A DNA stretch of 11,397 nucleotides from Sporomusaceae bacterium UBA1887 (GTDB lineage: Bacteria > Bacillota > Negativicutes > Sporomusales > DSM-15969): positions 17,222 to 28,618 of the forward strand of contig DDHB01000099.1 of NCBI GenBank assembly GCA_002337925.1, read 5' to 3'. Positions 5,495-11,397 of this stretch are shown one piece after another (positions within the stretch are counted from its first letter, which is position 1; each line of letters begins with the position of its first letter). The notes under the pieces were generated by a model. It ran no database searches. It saw only the letters and a program-made list of their open reading frames with translations, and had not been told where the DNA came from. Position numbers and translations under genes: made by a program.

Positions 5495-6487
5495 ATGAAA
5501 CTCAAGCTGGATTTACGGCAAGCCAGTCAAATTTACTTTATTATTTTCTATCTGGTTACAGGTATTTTTTTCTATCAGGCAGTACATTTGCTGCCACTTC
5601 TCGGCGAAGCAGCTCTTCAGTACCGGTTTCCGGCAGTAGAGGCCTTTTTGCCCATATCAGCTCTACTGGCTGCTAAGCAATGGCTGGTTCTTGGTGTTTG
5701 GGACAGTATCCACCCTGCCGGCTTGACCATTCTGCTGCTGGCAATTAGTTCTGCATTATTATTTAAACGAGGATTCTGTAGTCACCTCTGTCCCGTGGGA
5801 ACAGCGTCAGAACTGCTCGGCGAAGTATGTCAGCGATTACCCGTACAAATGCCTCCAATTAACCGAACATTACATTACATGCTGTTTATTCCAAAATACC
5901 TAATCCTAGGATTTTTTTTATACGTAATCCTCTTAGGAATGCCTATCGAAGCGGTCGTAGCATTTCTCAATTCGCCCTACAACACCGTATCGGATGTAAA
6001 AATGCTGCAGTTCTTTCTAGTGCCTTCTTCCCTGACACTTCAGGTTATCACCGTGCTGCTGCTGCTCTCGCTGCTAGTTAAAAATTTCTGGTGCCGTTAT
6101 CTTTGTCCTTATGGCGCCTTACTTAATCTTTTCGCTGTTTTTTCTCCGCTAACGATTAGGCGCGATTGTGCTGCCTGCAGTTCCTGCCGGCAATGCGACA
6201 GTTCCTGCCCCAGTGGAATACGAATTTCATCGGCCCATACCATTACATCGCCCGAATGCACATTATGCCAAAAGTGCCTAAAAGTTTGTCCCGAGTCTGG
6301 TACCTTATCCATTCGATCCCGGGTTGGTGGAATGATTTTGAAGCCTTTTCACTATTCGACTTTGATAATTGGCTTTTTCATGCTCGGTATTGGTCTCGCC
6401 AGGCTGACGGGCTACTGGGAGTCTCCCTTATTAGCTCAGTTTTGGATCAAGTTTGTCCCCATGCTCCATTCACTGGGCCATCCGTAA
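5495..6487 (+). CDS. NapH/MauN-like polytopic membrane protein with two 4Fe-4S ferredoxin motifs
   Basis: This 330-aa integral membrane electron-transfer protein has hydrophobic segments at about residues 13-33, 74-91, 128-149, 180-197 and 286-303. It has two membrane-proximal CxxxCP motifs (C95/C99 in GFCSHLCPVG; C200/C204 in WCRYLCPYGA). It also has two 4Fe-4S ferredoxin motifs: C228, C231, C234, C238 and C255, C258, C261, C265, each followed by Pro. C225 is an extra nearby cysteine. This is the NapH/MauN/CcoG-like architecture, which passes electrons between quinones or soluble carriers and a partner reductase, or supports metalloenzyme assembly. No partner reductase gene is adjacent, so the acceptor is unknown. 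I chose the ATG at 5495 because GGGGGA precedes it; an earlier in-frame start at 5411 lies upstream of the predicted promoter's start point. Crp/Fnr-type control (5418-5460) suggests activation by redox, gas or metabolite cues. Confidence 0.85.
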   Translation: MKLKLDLRQASQIYFIIFYLVTGIFFYQAVHLLPLLGEAALQYRFPAVEAFLPISALLAAKQWLVLGVWDSIHPAGLTILLLAISSALLFKRGFCSHLCPVGTASELLGEVCQRLPVQMPPINRTLHYMLFIPKYLILGFFLYVILLGMPIEAVVAFLNSPYNTVSDVKMLQFFLVPSSLTLQVITVLLLLSLLVKNFWCRYLCPYGALLNLFAVFSPLTIRRDCAACSSCRQCDSSCPSGIRISSAHTITSPECTLCQKCLKVCPESGTLSIRSRVGGMILKPFHYSTLIIGFFMLGIGLARLTGYWESPLLAQFWIKFVPMLHSLGHP

Positions 6488-6511
6488 ATAACGGGCTGGC
6501 GCGAGGTTTAT

Positions 6512-6550
6512 CGATAAAATAAAAAAACGGTCCAGAAATCCTGGACCGTT
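6512..6550 (-). terminator. Intrinsic terminator facing the minus strand (left hairpin of the composite element)
   Basis: A perfect 10-bp stem (AACGGTCCAG at 6526-6535, CTGGACCGTT at 6541-6550) encloses a 5-nt loop. Reading on the minus strand, the stem is followed by seven T residues and a further T-rich run (6527 down to 6515). It is therefore a strong rho-independent terminator for transcripts coming from the chemoreceptor gene at 6710-8677. On the plus strand no T-tract follows the stem. Confidence 0.8.
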
Positions 6551-6701
6551 CAGCGTATAGACAAACGTACCTGAAAGGAGATTGCCGCGTCGTTTTACTC
6601 CTCACAATGACAGTAAGGTCGGGTATCATCGCGAGCGTGGCGATCTCCTTTGCTGGATTACTTTTGTCGACAGTCTCAAAGGTCCAGAATCCTGGACCTT
6701 T
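6526..6701. repeat. Composite ~176-bp imperfect palindrome with hairpin ends
   Basis: The two halves of this interval are diverged inverted copies. Both ends are GGTCCAG/CTGGACC hairpins. Inside them, GACAAACGT (6560-6568) faces the inverted GACAAAAGT (6668-6660). Next come the AAAGGAGAT arms (6574-6582) facing ATCTCCTTT (6643-6651) of the central repeat. The 222-bp gap between the convergent genes (6488-6709) contains nothing else that I can identify. The structure resembles a non-coding miniature element or palindromic interspersed repeat that carries its own bidirectional termination. No transposase or target-site duplication is evident. Confidence 0.6.
6574..6651. repeat. Palindromic interspersed-repeat-like hairpin
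   Basis: The outer arms AAAGGAGAT and ATCTCCTTT pair perfectly. The stem continues inward through GCCGCGTCG (6584-6592) and GCGAGCGTGGC (6631-6641) with G-U wobbles and one bulge, for about 18 pairs in all. The two half-units share a pattern of GGAGATYGCC followed by CRATGAYA. Read on the minus strand, one half is TGTCATTGTGAGGAG followed by GGCAATCTCC. That resembles, from memory, a family of TGTCATTGCGAG...GCAATCTC repeats scattered in many bacterial genomes. I could not search to confirm this. Confidence 0.6.
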
Positions 6702-6704
6702 TTT
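6678..6704 (+). terminator. Intrinsic terminator facing the plus strand (right hairpin of the composite element)
   Basis: A 10-bp stem (AAAGGTCCAG at 6678-6687, CTGGACCTTT at 6692-6701) has a 4-nt loop and ends in a run of six T residues (6699-6704) on the plus strand. It should terminate transcripts from the ferredoxin-like gene at 5495-6487. It lies 5 bp beyond the stop of the convergent chemoreceptor gene. On the minus strand only three T residues follow the stem. Confidence 0.8.
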
Positions 6705-6709
6705 ATATG

Positions 6710-8677
6710 TTAAATTTTAAAGTGACGCACTTCTTCTTTTAACTTATCGGCTTCTATCAACAACCGATCTGCCGTTGCCGCAATCATCTCTACCGAGGCA
6801 CTTTGTTCTTCAGTAGCTGCTGCCACTTGCTGAGTAGCAGCAGCACTCGCTTCAGCCACCGCGGCAATATCACCAATGACAGTAGTTACTTCTGCAGTTT
6901 TGGCAGTTATTTGCTGGCACTGGCTGGTCACCTGTGTAAATTCACTTACTATCGTGACAACAGCTTGCTCGATATGATCAAAAAACGTCTTTGTACTGTT
7001 CACTGCAGCTTCCTGACGAAGTACCAGCGTACTGGCTTGTTCCATTTCATGTACGGCCTGATCGGTCCCGGCCTGTACCTGAGTAATTAAATCGGCAATC
7101 TCCTGGCTGGAAGCAGCAGCCTGCTCAGCTAGGCGCCGTACCTCATCAGCTACTACGGCAAAACCCCTGCCTTGTTCGCCAGCCCTTGCCGCTTCAATTG
7201 CAGCATTAAGAGCCAATAAATTAGTTTGCCGGGCAATTGAGCCAATCGCCTCCGAAATTTGTCCAATTACTTGTGATTTTTCAGCTAGCAGATTAATCGC
7301 CTGTCCAACATTTCCTGATGCTACTTTATTTTTCTCCATAAGATCGAGCTGCTGATTAACAGCATCAACCCCCTGATCCAAAGCTTCCTGCACTACAGAC
7401 AAACGGCTGGCGGCACTGTCAGCCGCTCTGGATATTGTCATTGCGGCCGAACTGGTATCCTGTACCATAGTCGATCCTTTTTGTATGGAGTAAGACTGGT
7501 CAGAAGCTCCTCGGGCTAAATCACTTACTGTTACCGCCACTTGCTCCGAGACCTGCCCCGCTTCTCTGGATGACGTTCCCAGTTCCGCTGCAGCAATACC
7601 GACTGACTGAGCAGAATGGTTAATTTGTTGGATTAAACTATGTAAATTATCGCCCATTTGATTAAAGGCCCGGGCTAAATCGGTTATTTCGTCTTGACCG
7701 GAGATAACCGCCTTCACTGTCAAATCCCCCTCAGCTACCTGATTCGCTTTGGCAGCAAGCTCAGTTAACGGCTTAACAAGGCGCCGTGCAAAAATCATTG
7801 CAGCTATGACAACTGCCCCTATTGCAACTAAATCCAAAATAATAAAGGTCAGACGCAACGATTGGAGCGGCTGATATACGATCGCTTCCGGCACAGTAAT
7901 CGCCAGTGTCCAGCCAGTAGCCGGCAATTTACGGTAAATAAGCAGCGATTCTGCTCCGCCATTTTGATACTTTGTCGATCCGACCTCTTTCGTAAGCATA
8001 TCAGCGGCAACCTCTTTGAAGCCCGGCAAATCAGCTAACTTCTTAGCAATACTTTTTTCGTCAGGATGAGCAAGTATCACCCCATTGGAATCTACCAGAA
8101 AGCCGAATCCCTGCCCATGCAGATTAACATCCCTAACAGCTTCAGTAAGCTTTGTCAGTAATATATCTTCACCCATAACACCAATTACAGTTCCTGACTG
8201 GTCCTTTAGCGGTATAGCAGCAGATACCACATATTGCTTAGTGGATACGTCAACATAAGGATCGGTGTAAATCAAAGCCCCTTTGGCTATCGCACCAGCA
8301 TACCAGCTGCGCTTACGCGGATCGAAATCTGCTGGCGGAATAAAGCCGGTACCATCCAGAAAGCGTCCATCTCCAAAGCCGATGTAAATATCTGTAACCG
8401 AATTGTCATTCTCAAAGGCCTTTAAGTAACTGGCCGGCACTGTCCCGCCAGCCACATGCTGAGCAGCAATATTGCGGCTGGTTGTCAGCATTTCCGTTTT
8501 AGCTGCGAGCCAGCCTTCGAGTTTAAATGTATGAGCATTTACTTCCGTGTGCATTTCGCGGTTAATATTGTCTTCCATCATTTTTTTAGAGTAATTATAG
8601 CCGGTTATGGATACAGCGAGCAACGCTATCCCTACAAGCAAAGCAAATGCGCTAAGCAGCTTTGTGCGCAATTTCAT
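6710..8677 (-). CDS. Methyl-accepting chemotaxis protein with dCache_1 sensor
   Basis: This 655-aa transmembrane chemoreceptor has TM1 at about residues 8-27, a periplasmic double-Cache domain (about 35-270), TM2 (about 275-297) and a HAMP domain (about 298-350). A long cytoplasmic signalling coiled coil follows. Its hairpin tip, around AGEQGRGFAVVADEVR (499-514), contacts CheA and CheW. There is no C-terminal CheR-tethering pentapeptide. The sensor carries Y98 (DIYIG), R121/R123 and W125-Y126 (DPRKRSWY), DPYVD (139-143) and D171 (GVMGED). This matches the dCache amino-acid-binding pattern, so an amino acid ligand is likely. I chose the ATG at 8677 because AGG lies about 8 nt upstream. An in-frame TTG at 8698 would add seven residues with a poorer site. 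The gene stands alone, without other chemotaxis genes, and is divergent from the flavoprotein gene. Confidence 0.92.
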   Translation of the reverse strand: MKLRTKLLSAFALLVGIALLAVSITGYNYSKKMMEDNINREMHTEVNAHTFKLEGWLAAKTEMLTTSRNIAAQHVAGGTVPASYLKAFENDNSVTDIYIGFGDGRFLDGTGFIPPADFDPRKRSWYAGAIAKGALIYTDPYVDVSTKQYVVSAAIPLKDQSGTVIGVMGEDILLTKLTEAVRDVNLHGQGFGFLVDSNGVILAHPDEKSIAKKLADLPGFKEVAADMLTKEVGSTKYQNGGAESLLIYRKLPATGWTLAITVPEAIVYQPLQSLRLTFIILDLVAIGAVVIAAMIFARRLVKPLTELAAKANQVAEGDLTVKAVISGQDEITDLARAFNQMGDNLHSLIQQINHSAQSVGIAAAELGTSSREAGQVSEQVAVTVSDLARGASDQSYSIQKGSTMVQDTSSAAMTISRAADSAASRLSVVQEALDQGVDAVNQQLDLMEKNKVASGNVGQAINLLAEKSQVIGQISEAIGSIARQTNLLALNAAIEAARAGEQGRGFAVVADEVRRLAEQAAASSQEIADLITQVQAGTDQAVHEMEQASTLVLRQEAAVNSTKTFFDHIEQAVVTIVSEFTQVTSQCQQITAKTAEVTTVIGDIAAVAEASAAATQQVAAATEEQSASVEMIAATADRLLIEADKLKEEVRHFKI

Positions 8678-8719
8678 TCTTTCGCCTACTTTCGACAAAA
8701 TTCTTTTTTTCCGAATAAC

Positions 8720-8748
8720 ATTCTACCATGCCTAAGATTGTCAAGCAA
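8720..8748 (-). promoter_or_regulatory. Promoter of the chemoreceptor gene
   Basis: On the minus strand, TTGCTT (8748-8743) is followed by a 17-nt spacer and TAGAAT (8725-8720, 5 of 6 matches). A TGG immediately before the -10 box gives an extended -10. A second TTGACA overlaps the -35 region but would leave only 13 nt. The predicted leader is about 36 nt. I saw no flagellar sigma-D-type promoter here. Confidence 0.65.
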
Positions 8749-8808
8749 TGTCACTGACTCATGTATTTCTGTATTTTTTATGTACGAACTGAGAAATTTT
8801 TCACTTTG

Positions 8809-8838
8809 TTGACGTATTTTTATTGATTGAGGTATGAT
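8809..8838 (+). promoter_or_regulatory. Promoter of the GltD-like gene
   Basis: TTGACG (8809-8814, 5 of 6) is separated by 18 nt from TATGAT (8833-8838, 5 of 6). The predicted start is near 8845, leaving a leader of about 33 nt that contains GGGAGG (8860-8865). The divergent chemoreceptor promoter lies about 60 bp to the left, with no obvious shared operator palindrome between them. Confidence 0.7.
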
Positions 8839-8877
8839 AAACCATGATCTTCGGTAAAAGGGAGGCACTTTTCTAAC

Positions 8878-10245
8878 ATGCTGATTGACCAAAAAAGTAA
8901 CTTTGACAAGCAAGATCTAACCTTCAATGAGTTAGATGAAGGATTTACTACTCGTGAGGCTATCTCTGAAGCAAAAAGGTGCCTGAACTGTCCTAAGCCA
9001 TTGTGCCGCACAGGCTGCCCTATAGAAAATGAAATCCCCGGCTTTATCCAGTCGCTCGCTAAAGGCAACTTAGGAGAGGCTAGTGCAATTATTTCCCGTC
9101 GAAGTAATCTGCCTGCCGTCTGCGGGCGGGTGTGCCCTCATGAAAAGCAATGCGAAGCGGCCTGTATTCTCAACAAAAAAGACTGTGGTATCAAAATCGG
9201 TAAGCTAGAGAGGTTTATTGCGGATTTTGATACGGAAATGGACATTAGTGCTGTTGCCAAAACAAAGAATGCCATTGGTAAAGTAGCGGTAATCGGATCA
9301 GGACCGGCTGGCCTTACCGTCGCCGGCGATCTGGCTAAAGCCGGTTTTGCAGTTACCGTTTTCGAAGGTCAGGCCGAGCCTGGCGGGGTTTTAATGTACG
9401 GCATTCCGGAATTCCGCTTAAATAAAGATGTTGTGCGCCGTGAAATCCGCAAGATAGAGCAGTATGGTGTACTCTTTCAAACAGGAGTATTAATCGGCCC
9501 GGACATAACGGTCGACCAGCTGTTTGCGGATGGCTTTGATGCCATTTTTATGGGTACAGGAACCGCTCTGCCGCGGACGCTGGAACTGCCGGGCAACACG
9601 TTGCCCGGTGTTATTCAGGCTACCTATTTTTTGAGCATGGTTCAATTGGCCAACAACGGAGGCCTGCATCAGAAGGAAGTACCTGTCCATACTGGAGACA
9701 AGGTCATTGTTATTGGTGCCGGTAATGTAGCAATGGATGCTGCCCGTACGGCACTCCGTGTAGGTGCCGCAGAGGTTACCGTTGTATACAGACGTACGGA
9801 AAAAGGCATTACGGCTCTTCAGTCAGAATATGAAGAGGCTAAGCATGAAGGTGTAAAATTCCAATGGTTAGCCAGCCCTACTGCTTTTGCCGGCAAGGGG
9901 AAAGTAACTGCATTAGAGTATGAGGTACAGCAAATAGACGAGAATGATAGGTTACTTGGTACAGGACAAATGGCGGCCTTACCCGCAGATAAGGTCATTT
10001 TAGCGATAGGCCAGCGTCCCGCCGCCCGGATCGTTTCTTCCACTACAGGCATTGAAGTCAACTCCTCCGGCTATGTCATTACTAAAGAACGCCCTTATGG
10101 TATGACGACCCGGAAAGGGGTTTTTGCTGGTGGCGATGTGGTGCATGAACCGGCAACTGTTGTCCTGGCAATGAAAGAAGCCAAAAAAGTAGCTGCCGGT
10201 ATTGCCCAGTATGTTGAAGCCAAAAAGCTGATAGAAGAATGCTAA
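8878..10245 (+). CDS. NADPH-dependent glutamate synthase small-subunit-type flavoprotein (GltD/GltA family)
   Basis: This 455-aa Fe-S flavoprotein oxidises NADPH and passes electrons through FAD and Fe-S clusters to a partner. The N-terminal Fe-S domain has Cys35, 38, 43, 47 and Cys82, 86, 92, 96 (CxxCxxxxCxxxCP and CGRVCPxxxxCExxC). The FAD-binding GSGPAG lies at 140-145, with EPGGVLMYGIPEFRL following. The NADPH-binding GAGNVA lies at 280-285 and is followed by VVYRR (302-306), whose arginines fit the 2'-phosphate. A second FAD motif, GVFAGGDVV, is at 414-422. Length and order are typical of GltD. No large GltB subunit or NfnA-type partner is adjacent. It may work with a distant GltB, or be a related electron-transfer subunit (NfnB or sulfide-dehydrogenase-like); the glutamate synthase assignment is by family only. 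GGAGG lies 12 nt upstream of the ATG, slightly far. It ends at a shared terminator with pdxT. Confidence 0.85.
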   Translation: MLIDQKSNFDKQDLTFNELDEGFTTREAISEAKRCLNCPKPLCRTGCPIENEIPGFIQSLAKGNLGEASAIISRRSNLPAVCGRVCPHEKQCEAACILNKKDCGIKIGKLERFIADFDTEMDISAVAKTKNAIGKVAVIGSGPAGLTVAGDLAKAGFAVTVFEGQAEPGGVLMYGIPEFRLNKDVVRREIRKIEQYGVLFQTGVLIGPDITVDQLFADGFDAIFMGTGTALPRTLELPGNTLPGVIQATYFLSMVQLANNGGLHQKEVPVHTGDKVIVIGAGNVAMDAARTALRVGAAEVTVVYRRTEKGITALQSEYEEAKHEGVKFQWLASPTAFAGKGKVTALEYEVQQIDENDRLLGTGQMAALPADKVILAIGQRPAARIVSSTTGIEVNSSGYVITKERPYGMTTRKGVFAGGDVVHEPATVVLAMKEAKKVAAGIAQYVEAKKLIEEC

Positions 10246-10252
10246 AGAAATT

Positions 10253-10275
10253 ACCCCGCCTGATATAGGCGGGGT
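10253..10275. terminator. Bidirectional terminator between the flavoprotein gene and pdxT
   Basis: ACCCCGCC (10253-10260) and GGCGGGGT (10268-10275) form a GC-rich 8-bp stem with a 7-nt loop. It lies 7 bp after the stop of the GltD-like gene and 4 bp from the pdxT stop. On the plus strand it is followed by TTATCTATTC, and on the minus strand by AATTTCTTTAG. The U-tracts are short and interrupted, but the stem is strong and its placement between convergent stops is typical. Confidence 0.75.
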
Positions 10276-10279
10276 TTAT

Positions 10280-10852
10280 CTATTCTTTGAGCATGGAAAG
10301 AAAGTAGCGGTGAATACGGTCATCATCGGTTAATTCTGGATGAAAGGCCGTTGCGAGCAGGTTCCCTTGGCGGGCAATAACAATTTTTTCTTTTACACTT
10401 GCCAGCACTTCTACCTCCGGTCCAACACCTTCAATAAACGGTGCACGAATAAAAACTGCTCGTACAGGTGCCTCGCCAAACTCTGGAACATATAAATCCG
10501 CTTCAAAGCTTTCCTGCTGACGGCCAAAGGCATTGCGCTGCACCACTATATCCATCAAGCCCAGACGGGGTTGCTCGCTGTCAATAATGTCCTGGGCAAG
10601 TAAGATCATGCCGGCACACGTACCATAAATCGCCATGCCTTGTCCTGCCCGCTCTTTTATCTTATCCATCAGGCCCCAGTCAGTCATCATTTTGCCAATG
10701 CCCGTACTTTCACCGCCGGGAATAATGAGCCCCGCCACAGCTTTCAATTGTTCCGGTTTCCGTATTTCTACGGCCTGCGCTCCCAGGTGCTCAACCATCC
10801 GGCAATGCTCGCGAAACGCCCCCTGCAGCGCCAATACACCAATTGTTATCAT
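10280..10852 (-). CDS. pdxT: Pyridoxal 5'-phosphate synthase glutaminase subunit PdxT
   Basis: This 190-aa class I glutamine amidotransferase hydrolyses glutamine and channels ammonia to PdxS in the cytoplasmic PLP synthase complex. The glutaminase motifs are all present: GVLALQGAFREH at the N-terminus, IIPGGEST (43-50), the nucleophile Cys79 in YGTCAGM, and the His171/Glu173 pair in AFHPEL. This numbering agrees closely with Bacillus PdxT. I chose the ATG at 10852 because the product then starts exactly at the family N-terminus. AAGGAA lies about 9 nt upstream and overlaps the end of pdxS. The longer reading frame up to 10918 only overlaps the pdxS C-terminus. The 13-bp gap indicates cotranscription with pdxS. 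Confidence 0.95.
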   Translation of the reverse strand: MITIGVLALQGAFREHCRMVEHLGAQAVEIRKPEQLKAVAGLIIPGGESTGIGKMMTDWGLMDKIKERAGQGMAIYGTCAGMILLAQDIIDSEQPRLGLMDIVVQRNAFGRQQESFEADLYVPEFGEAPVRAVFIRAPFIEGVGPEVEVLASVKEKIVIARQGNLLATAFHPELTDDDRIHRYFLSMLKE

Positions 10853-10865
10853 TGTCTTATTTCCT

Positions 10866-11397
10866 TTACCAGCCTCGTTCCTGCATTCTTTCATGCTGTG
10901 CAATCGTCGAAATTTCAATTCCTACCATCGGTTCACCCAAGTCCTTAGATATTTCAGCTAGCACGGCTGCATCTCTATAATAAGTGACAGCTGCAACAAT
11001 GGCTTTTGCTCTCTTGACAGGATCACCGGACTTAAAGATACCTGAACCGACAAAAATGCCGTCGCACCCCAGCTGCATCATGAGCGCAGCATCAGCAGGA
11101 GTGGCAATACCACCGGCAGCAAAATTGACTACCGGTAAGCGGCCCTGTTTTTTTGTTTCCCAGACCAGCTCTACGGGAGCTGCAATATTTTTCGCAAATG
11201 ACGATACTTCATCCTCCGGCAAATTCTGCAGTATACGAATTTCACTCATTACCATACGGATATGTTTGACCGCTTCCACTACATTACCGGTTCCCGGTTC
11301 TCCCTTTGTCCGGATCATTGCTGCCCCTTCACCGATACGCCGGAGTGCTTCACCAAGATTTCTTGCACCGCAGACAAAAGGCACTTTAAACTGATGT
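10866..11397 (-). CDS. pdxS: Pyridoxal 5'-phosphate synthase lyase subunit PdxS, C-terminal 60 percent
   Basis: The open frame enters from the right edge and gives 176 residues beginning HQFKVPFVCGARNLGEALRR. PdxS is about 294 aa, so roughly the first 118 residues, including the first active-site lysine, lie outside the window. PdxS is a TIM-barrel enzyme that builds pyridoxal 5'-phosphate from ribose 5-phosphate, glyceraldehyde 3-phosphate and ammonia from PdxT. The visible part contains the second catalytic lysine in MIRTKGEPGTG (Lys149 by Bacillus numbering). It also has the phosphate-binding loops AAGGIATPADAALMMQLG and GIFVGSGIFKSGDP. The C-terminal tail ends at RGW. No internal stop or frameshift is seen. 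Any promoter or regulator of the pdxST operon is beyond the right edge. Confidence 0.96.
   Translation of the reverse strand, partial: HQFKVPFVCGARNLGEALRRIGEGAAMIRTKGEPGTGNVVEAVKHIRMVMSEIRILQNLPEDEVSSFAKNIAAPVELVWETKKQGRLPVVNFAAGGIATPADAALMMQLGCDGIFVGSGIFKSGDPVKRAKAIVAAVTYYRDAAVLAEISKDLGEPMVGIEISTIAQHERMQERGW

Noticed and set aside
6166..6522. Alternative plus-strand frame overlapping the ferredoxin-like gene
   Set aside because: The real frame keeps all paired cysteine motifs to residue 265 and its stop at 6487. The alternative shows no domain and is a shadow.
6526..6701. Insertion sequence with terminal inverted repeats
   Set aside because: There is no open frame inside, no transposase nearby and no target-site duplication that I can see. 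I kept it only as a non-coding composite repeat.
8450..8812. Plus-strand open frames over the chemoreceptor start and its promoter
   Set aside because: They are low-complexity shadow frames spanning a well-supported divergent promoter region.
10853..10918. Upstream extension of PdxT from 10918
   Set aside because: It overlaps the pdxS C-terminus out of frame, and the family N-terminus (ITIGVLALQG) begins at the ATG at 10852.

Overview
The window looks like chromosomal DNA from a diderm, anaerobic Firmicute of the Negativicutes, probably near Sporomusa or Pelosinus. That placement is inferred from three things. There is an RND efflux adaptor with a TolC-docking (RLS) motif, which needs an outer membrane. 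The genes have Firmicutes-like strong purine-rich ribosome binding sites and sigma-A promoters. The proteins themselves are a stand-alone FtsH, a NapH-like membrane ferredoxin, a dCache chemoreceptor, a clostridial-type GltD/GltA flavoprotein and PdxST. No rRNA, tRNA, CRISPR array, transposase or phage gene is visible.

Layout. Positions 1-2048 hold a minus-strand drug-efflux module: a TetR-family regulator, then the periplasmic adaptor, then the start of the RND pump, which runs off the left edge. Two near-identical 18-20 bp operators lie before the regulator and before the adaptor, so the regulator probably controls both itself and the pump. Positions 2154-4540 hold an FtsH-type membrane protease on the plus strand, convergent with and overlapping by 4 bp a DEDDh 3'-5' exonuclease. 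Positions 4672-5358 hold two short divergent genes of unknown function with a perfect 9+9 bp palindrome between them. Positions 5418-6487 hold a polytopic membrane protein with two 4Fe-4S ferredoxin motifs. Its promoter has a perfect -10 box, no -35 box, and a Crp/Fnr-type site placed at about -41.5. Positions 6512-6704 are non-coding and hold a ~180 bp imperfect palindrome: an interspersed-repeat-like hairpin bracketed by two related terminator hairpins pointing in opposite directions. Positions 6710-8677 hold a chemoreceptor with an apparent amino-acid-binding dCache domain. It is divergent from a GltD-like NADPH oxidoreductase (8878-10245). The window ends with the pyridoxal-phosphate synthase genes pdxS and pdxT on the minus strand, convergent with the flavoprotein across a shared terminator.

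Most genes are ordinary housekeeping or accessory genes in independent units, and I see no clear multi-gene novel system. The points most worth a second look are the composite palindromic element at 6526-6701, the Crp/Fnr-type class II promoter at 5418-5460, the paired TetR operators, the 4941-4960 palindrome between two uncharacterised small genes, and the predicted amino-acid specificity of the chemoreceptor.
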